DNA of 64,000 nt from Clostridium sp. AF27-2AA. GTDB taxonomy: Bacteria > Bacillota > Clostridia > Lachnospirales > Lachnospiraceae. A program made the translations under genes and the position numbers. The notes beneath the pieces were generated by a model that worked only from the letters and a program-made list of their open reading frames with translations, searched no databases and was not told where the DNA came from. The stretch covers positions 85,271-149,270 of the forward strand of contig NZ_QUFI01000006.1 of assembly GCF_003478505.1 (NCBI RefSeq), written 5' to 3'. This document shows, piece by piece, positions 1 through 10,000 of the stretch. The first letter of the stretch is position 1; each line of letters begins with the position of its first letter.

Positions 1-2015
1 TTAAAGGCCGCCCGCAGCGCAATCTCCGTCTTGCCGTAGCCCACGTCACCGCAGATCAGGCGGTCCATGATTCGGCGGCTCTCCATGTCGCGCTTGGTAT
101 CTTCAATGGCAGTCAGCTGGTCCTCCGTCTCATCGTAGGGGAACAGCTCCTCAAACTCCTGCTGCCACACCGTATCCTCGCCGTACTGGTAGCCGCCAAG
201 CTCCCGCCGCGCCGCGTAAAGCTGCACCAGATCCTTCGCAATCTCCTTAACCGCCGTCTTGACCTTCGCCTTCGTGCGGTTCCACTGCTCACCGCCCAGC
301 TTATTTAGCTTCGGTGCCTTCGCGTCAGAGCCTGCATACTTCTGAATGCCATCCAGGCGGGTAGCCGGAAGATACAGGCTTCCGTTGTCCGCATATTCCA
401 CCTTCAGGTAATCCTTGATGACACCGTCCCGCTCAATCTTCTCAATGCCGCGGTAAATACCAAGGCCGTGGTCCTCATGCACCACATAGTCGCCCACCGA
501 CAGCTCGGTAAAGCTCTGGATCTTCTTGCCCTCGTAGGAGGTCTTCTTGCGTTTGCGCTTTTTCTTCTCCTTGCCGAACATATCCCCTTCGGTGATGACC
601 GCAAACTTGATCTGCGGATAGGCAAAGCCCCGGTGCAGATTGCCAAAGGTAACCAGGATCTCCCCCGGCTGCACCTCCCGGCTCTCATCGTCCGTGCAGA
701 AGGCGCTCAGATCGTACTCCCGCAGATCCTCCGCCAGACGGCTGGCACGGGTACGGGAACCGGATAAGAGAATCACCCGGTAACGCTCCTTCTTCCAGCC
801 TGTCAGGTCTTTAATCAGCATCTCAAAGCTGTTCTGGTAGGAGTTCATATTCCGGACATCAAAAGAAAACCGCGCTTCCGTGGTCATGCCCGGAAGCTTC
901 TGCTCCAGGCCGGTCAGATAGACGGTATCTTTCCGCTGGGCCTTGGCCAGGATCTCCCGCACCGGATACAAAAGTCCGGTCTGCCCCGGAAGCAGATAGC
1001 CCTTCTCCAGACGGTGCTCCATACTCTCCCGGAATTCCAGCTCCACCGCCTCCCCCTGCTCCTTTAAGCGCAGCGGCTCATCCAGAAAGATCATGCTCTG
1101 TTCCGGGTCAAAATAATCCAGAAACGAAACTGTTTCCTTATTAAAATACGAAATCCAGGCATCCAGTCCGGTCTGTTTCCAGCCTTCCTCGATGCCCTCC
1201 GTCAGTTCCTTTACAATTCCGGTGATGCGGTATGCTTCCTCGGTGTTCTGCTGTGATCTCAGCTTCTCCGCAAAGCTCTTCGCCTCGCTGCGGATCCGCT
1301 CCACGCCCTCCTTTGCCTGCTTCTTTGTCAGCACGATCTCCGTAGCCGGATAAATGTCAATCTCATTCAGCTGCTCAATAGAACGCTGGCTCTCCAGGTC
1401 AAAGGTGCGGATGGAATCCACCTCGGTATCCCACAGCTCGATACGCACCGGAAGCTCCTCCGTCAGCGGGTAAATGTCCAGAATACCGCCCCGCACGGAA
1501 AACTGGCCCATGCCGTCCACCTGAGGCATACGCTCATAGCCAAGCTCCGCCAGGCGGATCTTCCATGCTTCCAGATCCAGCTCCTGACCAGTCTCCAGGT
1601 GAAGCACCTGCTCCCGCATGCAGCTTAAAGGAAGCAGATGATCCATCAGGCCGTCCATGGTGGTTACCACCACGCCGCTCTCATCCTCCATGAGATGGCG
1701 CAGCACCTGCAGCCGCTCTCTCGTGATCAGGTTGCCGTGGATATCCGCGCTGTAAAACAGCAGATCCTTCGCCGGATACAGCCAGACATTGTCCCGGAAA
1801 CAGCCAAAATCATCGTAAATTTCTTTGGCCCTTGCATCATCATAGGTTACCACCAGCTTCCATGGCCGGTCCGCCATGGTCTCCTGCATCAGGTGCACCT
1901 TCTGGGAGTCCAGACAGCCGCTGACCTGTACCGGCCCCTGCTTCTTCTTCAGGCTCTGCTGCAGCTCCTCAAACTCCGCAAGCTCTGTAAGTGGATTTGC
2001 AAATCCCCTGCTCAT
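1..2015 (-). CDS. mfd: Transcription-repair coupling factor Mfd, 5' part only
   Basis: Mfd is a DNA translocase that removes RNA polymerase stalled at lesions and recruits UvrA. About 671 N-terminal codons are present, starting with MSRGFANPLTELAEF at 2015; the left window edge cuts the gene. The visible part covers the UvrB-homology domain (about residues 1-330), the linker, and the RNA-polymerase-interaction domain (motif YVVHEDHGLGIYRGI). It runs into the first helicase motif, Walker A GDVGYGKTE, right at the edge; the rest of the helicase/translocase is outside. The gene starts 6 bases after the pth stop, so pth-mfd form one operon, the usual arrangement in Firmicutes. Identification rests on motifs and the pth neighbour. 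Confidence 0.95.
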   Translation of the reverse strand, partial: MSRGFANPLTELAEFEELQQSLKKKQGPVQVSGCLDSQKVHLMQETMADRPWKLVVTYDDARAKEIYDDFGCFRDNVWLYPAKDLLFYSADIHGNLITRERLQVLRHLMEDESGVVVTTMDGLMDHLLPLSCMREQVLHLETGQELDLEAWKIRLAELGYERMPQVDGMGQFSVRGGILDIYPLTEELPVRIELWDTEVDSIRTFDLESQRSIEQLNEIDIYPATEIVLTKKQAKEGVERIRSEAKSFAEKLRSQQNTEEAYRITGIVKELTEGIEEGWKQTGLDAWISYFNKETVSFLDYFDPEQSMIFLDEPLRLKEQGEAVELEFRESMEHRLEKGYLLPGQTGLLYPVREILAKAQRKDTVYLTGLEQKLPGMTTEARFSFDVRNMNSYQNSFEMLIKDLTGWKKERYRVILLSGSRTRASRLAEDLREYDLSAFCTDDESREVQPGEILVTFGNLHRGFAYPQIKFAVITEGDMFGKEKKKRKRKKTSYEGKKIQSFTELSVGDYVVHEDHGLGIYRGIEKIERDGVIKDYLKVEYADNGSLYLPATRLDGIQKYAGSDAKAPKLNKLGGEQWNRTKAKVKTAVKEIAKDLVQLYAARRELGGYQYGEDTVWQQEFEELFPYDETEDQLTAIEDTKRDMESRRIMDRLICGDVGYGKTEIALRAAF

Positions 2016-2021
2016 AATACC

Positions 2022-2597
2022 TTACTCCGCTTTCTTTTTCGCGTTATAGTGGTTCATGGCCCGCTCCGCTCCGGTGGTCATCATCATGACCGCAGCCTCA
2101 GCCGCCTCGCCAAACGCCTCATCCATAATCTTCTGCTCCTCTGCGCCAAAACGGCTCAGCACATAATCTGCCAGATCCATCTTCGGCGGCTTCGCGCCCA
2201 CACCCACCTTGATGCGTGGAAACTCCTGGGTTCCCAGGTGCGCGATAATATTCTTAATGCCATTATGCCCGCCGGCGCTTCCCTTTAACCGGATGCGCAG
2301 CTGCCCCGGATCCAGGCTGATATCATCATAAATGACAATGATGTCCTCCGGGTCGATCTTGTAATAATCCACCGCCTCGCGGATGCTCTCGCCGCTCAAG
2401 TTCATGAAGGTCTGGGGCTTTACAAGAAGCACCTTCTCCCCCTCGATCACACCCTTGCCGCACAGTGCTTTGTGCTTGCGGTCGCTCACATCAATATTAT
2501 ATTTGTCCGCCAGCACATCAATCACTGAAAAGCCGACGTTATGTCTCGTTTTCTCATATTCCCGTGTGGGATTGCCAAGTCCTGCAATTAAATACAT
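2022..2597 (-). CDS. pth: Peptidyl-tRNA hydrolase
   Basis: Cytoplasmic enzyme that cleaves peptidyl-tRNA released from stalled ribosomes, recycling tRNA. The 191-residue protein has the family signatures: MYLIAGLGNPTREYEKTRHN at the N-terminus with catalytic His in the TRHNVGF motif, KPQTFMNLSGES, and GSAGGHNGIKNI. Length is typical. An upstream in-frame ATG would add 31 residues with no similarity to the family. I chose the ATG at 2597 because a purine-rich ribosome-binding site (GGAAGG) precedes it and the protein then begins exactly where the family begins. That site lies inside or directly after the stop region of the upstream ATPase gene, so translation may be coupled. Followed by mfd. 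Confidence 0.95.
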   Translation of the reverse strand: MYLIAGLGNPTREYEKTRHNVGFSVIDVLADKYNIDVSDRKHKALCGKGVIEGEKVLLVKPQTFMNLSGESIREAVDYYKIDPEDIIVIYDDISLDPGQLRIRLKGSAGGHNGIKNIIAHLGTQEFPRIKVGVGAKPPKMDLADYVLSRFGAEEQKIMDEAFGEAAEAAVMMMTTGAERAMNHYNAKKKAE

Positions 2598-2601
2598 CTT
2601 T

Positions 2602-3861
2602 TTATCCTTCCTTTTCCTTAGACCACTCCTGTATCCGGGTGATATAAATCTCCCGCACCGCCCTATTCGGAAGGGCCAGACGGTAAACACTATTCACTGG
2701 TTTTCCGACCCATGTCAAATAACCGATTAGAAGCAGCGCACTCCATAAATTGTCAATGCTCTGATCAATTTCATCATATGTTAATTCCAGACATATTTCT
2801 TTTTCCACGGATTCCCCTGCAATCAGTCGTTCCATTTCATCACGCGTTGTCTTATCTGCCCTGTTCACAAACCGCTTCACCAGATCATTCCCGCTGGTAT
2901 TGATCCAGTAGGATTGCGGCTGCGCCCCCGGTTCTCCGCGAAGCCTGTCCACATGATTGATCACATCCCAGGGACAATAAACATCTGCACCGCCAATATG
3001 ATATCCATCGTACCATTCTTTTGTTTCCGCCTGATGTTCTTCCAGGTGATACGTCTCCAACAATTCTGACACTTCCTGTTCCGTAAAGCCAAATTGTTCA
3101 TCAAAACGGGCATCCGTAATAGAAAGTACTTTAAAATTATTCAGTCCTGTAAAAATACTTTCCTTCGATACCCGCAGGCATCCCGTCAATACCGCAAACT
3201 GCAGCGCATCATTGGTTTTCAAAGCCTGTCCGAATAGTCCACGGATCAGGGAAACCATTTCCTTATAATAACCATGCTGGAATGCTTTGTCCAGTGGAAC
3301 ATCGTATTCATCAATCAATATTATTGTTTTCTGTCCGTAATGCCTGTACAAAAGCTGTGACAGTAGCTGCAGACTGGACACAAGAATTGTCTCATCCATA
3401 GTATAACGCCCATGGTCAAGCGAACTCAGGGCCTGATATCTGCTTTTTTCATTTTCAGAAAGCTTTTTGCTATCTGACAAAAATAAAAAGCGCTCCGCTT
3501 CCGCAGCAACCAGTTCTGTCAGGCGATACTTTGCATCTGCAAAAGTAAGACCATCCACATTCTTCAAAGAAAGAAACACCACCGAAAACTTTCCCATATA
3601 GGTATTGCAAAGTTCCTGATTCTTTGAAATGTCCAACCCGTCAAACAAAGAACGATCTGCTCCAATTTCAAAAAAGCAGCGGAGCATACTCATATTCAAA
3701 GTCTTTCCAAAACGGCGCGGCCTGGTAAACAGATTCACCTCTCCCCACTGTTCCAGAAGCTGCTCGATCAATGTGGTTTTATCCACATAATAAAATCCAT
3801 CTTTCCGGATTTTCTCGAAGCTGTCTACCTCCACCGGCAATTTTAATAATGACGATTTCAT
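2602..3861 (-). CDS. AAA-ATPase-like protein lacking the C-terminal nuclease domain
   Basis: Resembles the Lachnospiraceae-abundant 'AAA-ATPase-like' family (PF09820 type): N-terminal LPVEVDSFEKIRKDGFYYVD, Walker A-like RPRRFGKT near residue 50, Walker B IILIDEYDVPLD near residue 185. Family members normally continue past a motif like NRAVREIYITRIQEW into a PD-(D/E)XK nuclease domain (PDDEXK_9). Here the reading frame stops eight codons after that motif, at 419 residues, and the pth ribosome-binding site follows at once. The protein is therefore either a natural short form or a 3'-truncated gene fused up against pth by a deletion. Function of the family is unknown; nuclease or defence roles are only guesses. 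Confidence 0.75.
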   Translation of the reverse strand: MKSSLLKLPVEVDSFEKIRKDGFYYVDKTTLIEQLLEQWGEVNLFTRPRRFGKTLNMSMLRCFFEIGADRSLFDGLDISKNQELCNTYMGKFSVVFLSLKNVDGLTFADAKYRLTELVAAEAERFLFLSDSKKLSENEKSRYQALSSLDHGRYTMDETILVSSLQLLSQLLYRHYGQKTIILIDEYDVPLDKAFQHGYYKEMVSLIRGLFGQALKTNDALQFAVLTGCLRVSKESIFTGLNNFKVLSITDARFDEQFGFTEQEVSELLETYHLEEHQAETKEWYDGYHIGGADVYCPWDVINHVDRLRGEPGAQPQSYWINTSGNDLVKRFVNRADKTTRDEMERLIAGESVEKEICLELTYDEIDQSIDNLWSALLLIGYLTWVGKPVNSVYRLALPNRAVREIYITRIQEWSKEKEG

Positions 3862-3974
3862 GGCTCACATTCCTTCCTATGCTGCTTTCTGTAAACATGG
3901 TTTTTATGAATATAGAATAGCAAAATTCGGAATGTATTGCAATGAGAACGCTTCGACAAACTTTAGGGTACCAG

Positions 3975-4010
3975 AAAAGCGCCGGGAGCATTTCGCTCCC
4001 AAGCGCTTTC
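3975..4010 (-). terminator. Rho-independent terminator after the surface-protein gene
   Basis: On the minus strand an inverted repeat with arms around GGGAGC / GCTCCC, extended by AGCGC pairs on both sides, is followed by CTTTT. It lies about 30 bases past the stop codon of the large surface-protein gene. Confidence 0.75.
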
Positions 4011-4041
4011 GCTGTATTACTTATGGCTGAAAACGATTCCA

Positions 4042-7000
4042 TTACTTATCATCTTCGCGTTTCTTGCTGACTGCCACGAATGCCGCGAGCATCATGCTGG
4101 ACAGGAAGAGTACCAGTCCGCTTGCTCCGCTCTGACCGGTCTTCGGAAGTGCCGCTAACGGAACGTCCTCATCATCGATCACAAGCAGATCAGCTGCTCC
4201 ATCTTCGTTCGGCAGGTTTGCTAACGGAACTGCATCCGGGTCAATGGTTACGGTTGTTGCTCCTGGGCCGCCGGACGGTGTAGAACCGTTGTCTCTCGGG
4301 CCAGAAGAACTTCCGCCACCTCCAGAGGAGCTTCCGCCACCTTCGCCGCCATTATTGTTATTGCTGTTACCAGTAATCTCTAAGCTTCCGTTTACATATT
4401 CAATATCATAGTTAGAAGCTTTTCCTACCGTAAACTTTGCATCTGACGGTACATTAGAAGATTTACCAGGCTGTAACTGAGAACCTGTTACTTTTACAGT
4501 TCCAATTACATCTCCACCTACAAGTCCAGTATTTTCAGTTGCTTTCTCCACGCTCCAATTACCACTAACAAGTACGGTTCCGTCATACTGTTTCTTATCA
4601 CTTGCTGCCGTAATTGTTACCTTACGCGGATTAATTTTTAATAAACCAGTGTCTGTTGCATTTACTGTAAACTGTTCAGTTACATCCTGCCCATCACTGT
4701 CTTTTACAACTGCTGTTCCTACAATCGTGGTCACATAGCCATTTCCTGTAGGATCTACATCCGTTTCAGTTCTGCTGCAACTCAGGCCTTCTACAGTATA
4801 GGTCTTCCCTCCAAAAGTTAACTTATCATAAGTAACTCCGGATGCCGTCTTAGCAGTTCCATCGTATGTATATTCTCTATCCGGTGCATTTGCCGTAATC
4901 ACATACTTGGTGCCACGATCTTTAACTTTAAGAGTTCCGTTTACATAGCTGATCTGATAGTTCGTTGCCTTGCCGCTTGTAAAGCTTGCTTCTGACGGTA
5001 CGTTGGATGAGCTTCCCGGATATAACTGGGAACCAGTTACCTTTACGTCTCCAATCGTATCAGTTCCTACCAGGCCGGTAGTTTCTGTTGCTGCTTCTAC
5101 ACTCCAGCCTGCATTGGTAAGAACGGTTCCATCGTATTCCTTCTCATCACTCGCTGCCGTTACTGTTACCTCACGCGGGTTAATCTTCAGAAGGCCGGTA
5201 TCAGTTGTATCAACACTAAACTGACTTGTTACATCATTGCCAGCACTGTCTTTTACAACTGCCGTTCCTACAATCGTGGTTTCATATCCTGCTGGATCCG
5301 CATCTGTCTCTGTTCTGCTGGAACTCAGACCTTCTACAGTATAGGTCTTCCCTCCAAAAGTTAACTTATCATAAGTAACTCCGGATGCCGTCTTAGCAGT
5401 TCCATCGTATGTATATTCTCTATCCGGTGCATTTGCCGTAATCACATACTTGGTGCCACGATCTTTAACTTTAAGAGTTCCGTTTACATAGCTGATCTGA
5501 TAGTTCGTTGCCTTGCCGCTTGTAAAGCTTGCTTCTGACGGCACGTTGGATGAGCTTCCCGGATATAACTGGGAACCAGTTACCTTTACGTCTCCAATCG
5601 TATCAGTTCCTACCAGGCCGGTAGTTTCTGTTGCTGCTTCTACACTCCAGCCTGCATTGGTAAGAACGGTTCCATCGTATTCCTTCTCATCACTCGCTGC
5701 CGTTACTGTTACCTCACGCGGGTTAATCTTCAGAAGGCCGGTATCAGTTGTATCAACACTAAACTGACTTGTTACATCATTGCCAGCACTGTCTTTTACA
5801 ACTGCCGTTCCTACAATCGTGGTTTCATATCCTGCTGGATCCGCATCTGTCTCTGTTCTGCTGGAACTCAGACCTTCTACAGTATAGGTCTTCCCTCCAA
5901 AAGTTAACTTATCATAAGTAACTCCGGATGCCGTCTTAGCAGTTCCATCGTATGTATATTCTCTATCCGGTGCATTTGCCGTAATCACATACTTGGTGCC
6001 ACGATCTTTAACTTTAAGAGTTCCGTTTACATAGCTGATCTGATAGTTCGTTGCCTTGCCGCTTGTAAAGCTTGCTTCTGACGGTACGTTGGATGAGCTT
6101 CCCGGATATAACTGGGAACCAGTTACCTTTACGTCTCCAATCGTATCAGTTCCTACCAGGCCGGTAGTTTCTGTTGCTGCTTCTACACTCCAGCCTGCAT
6201 TGGTAAGAACGGTTCCATCGTATTCCTTCTCATCACTCGCTGCCGTTACTGTTACCTCACGCGGGTTAATCTTCAGAAGGCCGGTATCAGTCGTGTCAAC
6301 TCTGAACTGATTTGTTACATCATTGCCAGCACTGTCTTTTACAACTGCCGTTCCTACAATCGTGGTTTCATATCCTGCTGGATCCGCATCTATCTCTGTT
6401 CTGCTGGAACTCAGGCCTTCTACGGTGTACGTCTCTCCTCCAAAAGTTAATGTATCGTAAGTAACTCCGGATGCTGTCTTGGCTGTTCCATCGTATGTGT
6501 ATTCTCCATCCGGTGCATTTGCCGTAATCACATATTTAGTACTGCGATCTTTAACTTCAAGAGTTCCGTTTACATAGCTGATCTGATAGTTCGTTGCCTT
6601 GCCGCTTGTAAAGCTTGCTTCTGACGGCACGTTGGATGAGCGTCCCGGATATAACTGAGAACCAGTTACCTTTACGCTTCCAATCGTATCAGTTCCTACC
6701 AGGCCGGTAGTTTCTGTTGCTTTTTCCACACTCCAGCCTGCATTGGTAAGAACGGTTCCATCATATTCCTTCTCATCACTCGCTGCTTTAACTGTTACCG
6801 GACGCGGCTTAATCTTCAGAAGACCAGTATGAGTTGATTCCACAATATATCTTCTGCTGTCATCAATCTTTCCAACCGCATTTTCCGTAAATGTGGACGC
6901 ATACTCTGCTGCATCTGTTCCGTTTGCTACAGCTGTTATCCTACTGAATACTACTCCAGAAACAGAGCAGGTATAACCATGTACATTTTGTTCATTTCCA

Positions 7001-10000
7001 TTATAAGTCTTCTCATCACTATTGGCAGTCAAAATTACGTTCTTATAATAGTAGAAATTAATAATATTGGCTTCGGAACCAAGCGTTAAAGACTGCGGTG
7101 TATTGATAGCCGTATAACCTTCAGCCTCAACAGGTACTTCATCATTTATGACATCACCAAAATGCTTACCTGTTACTGTTTTTGATTCTGCCACAGAAGT
7201 TGTAGTTCCTGCCCAATAATAATTTACTGTGTAGGATACTTCTTTCGGAGTCCACTTTGCCTTAAAAGTAACATTATTATCTGGCATCATGAATTTTTCA
7301 TTAGCTACATAAACATGAGAATCATCATCCTGACGATCCCAGCCATTAAAATCATAGCCTGTTTTTGTCGGAGTTGTGCCAACTACATATACATTTGAAT
7401 CTGCATTTTTAAAATATGTACTTGGAATATTCCAACTTCCACCATCCAAATCATAATTTACATTATATCCAGCAACATACTTTGCGTAAAATTCTTTATT
7501 CGCACGCATTGCATATGGGAAAGATATTACGTTACCTGTAAACTGCTCGTTATCATACCAACCTACAAATGTATAGGTAACGCCATTTTTTACTTTTGTA
7601 TCTGGATAAGCTGCCACTGTAGTAGCAGTCGGTGCTGTTGTATCTCCGCTACGATATGGGCCAGACTGCTGTACTGATTGGAAACCAGTCTCGCCAGCAT
7701 CTTCCACATAATAAATTGCATTGTAAAAATCTTTAACTACAATACGAACTTGACAATCAACATGCTTATCTGGATTAGAACTATTATTTCGTGAAATTTT
7801 ATATGGTATTAACGTAATTGACTGAATATCATCTTTCGTTAACGTGACACCATTATACTTACTTTCAACACTTCTTTTATATGCATTAAAAATCGCATCC
7901 CAATGAGAACCATATTTGTTCTTATCAATAGTCCATGTGGATCCAGTAGATCCATCTGGCCATGTAAGAACTCTATGTGTCGGGCTATACATATTTTTTC
8001 CAGAATCTACCCAAGTGCCGCCGGTTACTGTAATAGTTCCTGTTCCGATGCACTCTCCCCATTGATCTCTAGCATTAGATTTAGGATCGCTAGTCGGTGT
8101 TTTTAAATAATAGAACAACGCCTTATCTGTTGACTGTGTCGCAGGTATTACCGTAATTTCTTTCGTTTCTGTATAAACTTTAGCATCAACAAAAGAAGTT
8201 GCATGCACCGTCACAATGGCGGTTCCAGGAGCAACTCCCGTCACATTTCCAGTATTATCCACTGTGAGAATTGCTGTATTCGAAGATTCCCATTCTAATG
8301 AAGAAGCTGCAGACCCTACTGGTTCTGTTTTTGCAGTCAACTTGATACTGTCAAATGCTTTCACCGTATCTTCACCGGTTAAGGTCACTCCAGTGATTGG
8401 ATCTGCGGTAACGGTAATGGTCGCCGTATCCTCTCTAGGATTCCCGCCCCAATAATTATGATAAACATGGGTGATCGTTGCAGTTCCGACTCCAACCGCT
8501 GTTACCGTAGCAGTCTGTCCTCTTCCGGTCACCGTCAAAGCGCTCTCATTCGAAGATGACCAGCTTACATAATACCCGCTCTTGTCACTTTCAAGCGTCT
8601 GTGTCTGACCAATCTTCATAGTAGTATTATATTTTTCAATAGAAGCTGCCATAACACCACTCGATGCTGTCACCGCATAAATCGTAAAGTGCTCTGCCTT
8701 GAATCCAACTTCTTCTACAGCCTCACCCTCTACGCTCTGCTCGCTTACGCTCTCCAGCTTCAGCTCGCTGGCCTCTACTGCTTCTGCCTTTTCTGCAGTC
8801 AGCTGGGTCTTGCTGGTGTCGTCTACGGCTACGATCTCTACTTTGTCGGAGATCTCAGTCATTTCCTGAATCGGAGCGCCAGTGAAGGTTACGTCTACAT
8901 AGCCGTCCTTGGACCAGCTGTTGCTGAGCTTCTCTCCATTATAAAGAAGGTTGATGTCGTATGCTAATACCTTGTTGAATTCCGCACCCTCGGACTCGCT
9001 TTCCATTTTCTCTTTGATGGTGTCGCCAAGTGCCTCGGTTACTTCGGTTGCGTCAAGCTCGGTGCCTTCCGGAATGATGCCTTCTTCTGCGTGCAGTTTG
9101 ATGGTTACGCCATCGCTGCCCACATAGGATGCGTTGAATTCCGGATGTGCCACGTCTGCAGTCTCTTCCAGTCTTGCTACGATCTCCAGATCTTCGCTTA
9201 CTTCTTCTACTGCGTAAACGTGTGCGTATTTCTCCAGGTTGGATGCGCTGGCTACGCCTGCTGCGTCTACTTCTTCCAGTTCCTCGCCGTTGGCGGTTAC
9301 TTCGGTGATCTCATAACCCACCTGCGGGTCTACTGCGAAGTACAGGGTCTCGCCCTCGTTTACGGTATGAGCGCCCTTGATTGCTGCTGCGCCTACCGGG
9401 TCTACAGAGTAATCTACGTTGTACTGGCCTTCTACTGCTGCCTCGCCAACCAGATCTTCTGCCTTCACTGCATAGGCTCTTGCGTTTGCGCGTCCCCAGA
9501 TGGTTACGGTGTTGTATGCCTTACCTGCCAGCTCGCCCATCAGTTCGATGGAATCGTCCTCCAGGAACTGCTCATCGCCATCAAAGTCAACTTCGCTGCT
9601 GTCACCATTGTTATCTGCCGGATTCTCAGCCGGAGCCTTGGTTTCGTCGTTTACAAGCTCACCGTCTTTGGTCTCGTCAGCCACGGTCTCACCGTCTGCG
9701 GTTTCATCTGCTGCGGTGGTCTCGTCTGCCTTAGACTCATCTGCTACGGTTTCTTCGGTCTTATCCTCAGCAACAGTCTCTTCTGCCTCGGTGGTCTCCG
9801 GAATAGCCTCGGTTTCCTTTTCCGGAACCTCAGCCTTATCCTCGGTCTCAGCCTCAGTTTCTTCCTCAGTGCTGTCTGCTAAGGTTTCCTCAGCCACTTC
9901 TGCGCTGGTGCTTACGCGGAATACTTCTTTTGCGGAGATGGATGCAGTTGCGCTTCCCTCTTCTGCCTGAAGCTCTTCCTCTGCTGCCGGTGCTTCGGTC

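Noticed and set aside
4970..6310. Three identical 84-codon frames on the plus strand
   Set aside because: Antisense shadows of the 543-bp coding repeat.
9091..9882. 263-codon open frame opposite the surface-protein gene
   Set aside because: Shadow of the Glu/Thr-rich region of the real gene; Cys/Phe/Leu-rich translation without a start signal.
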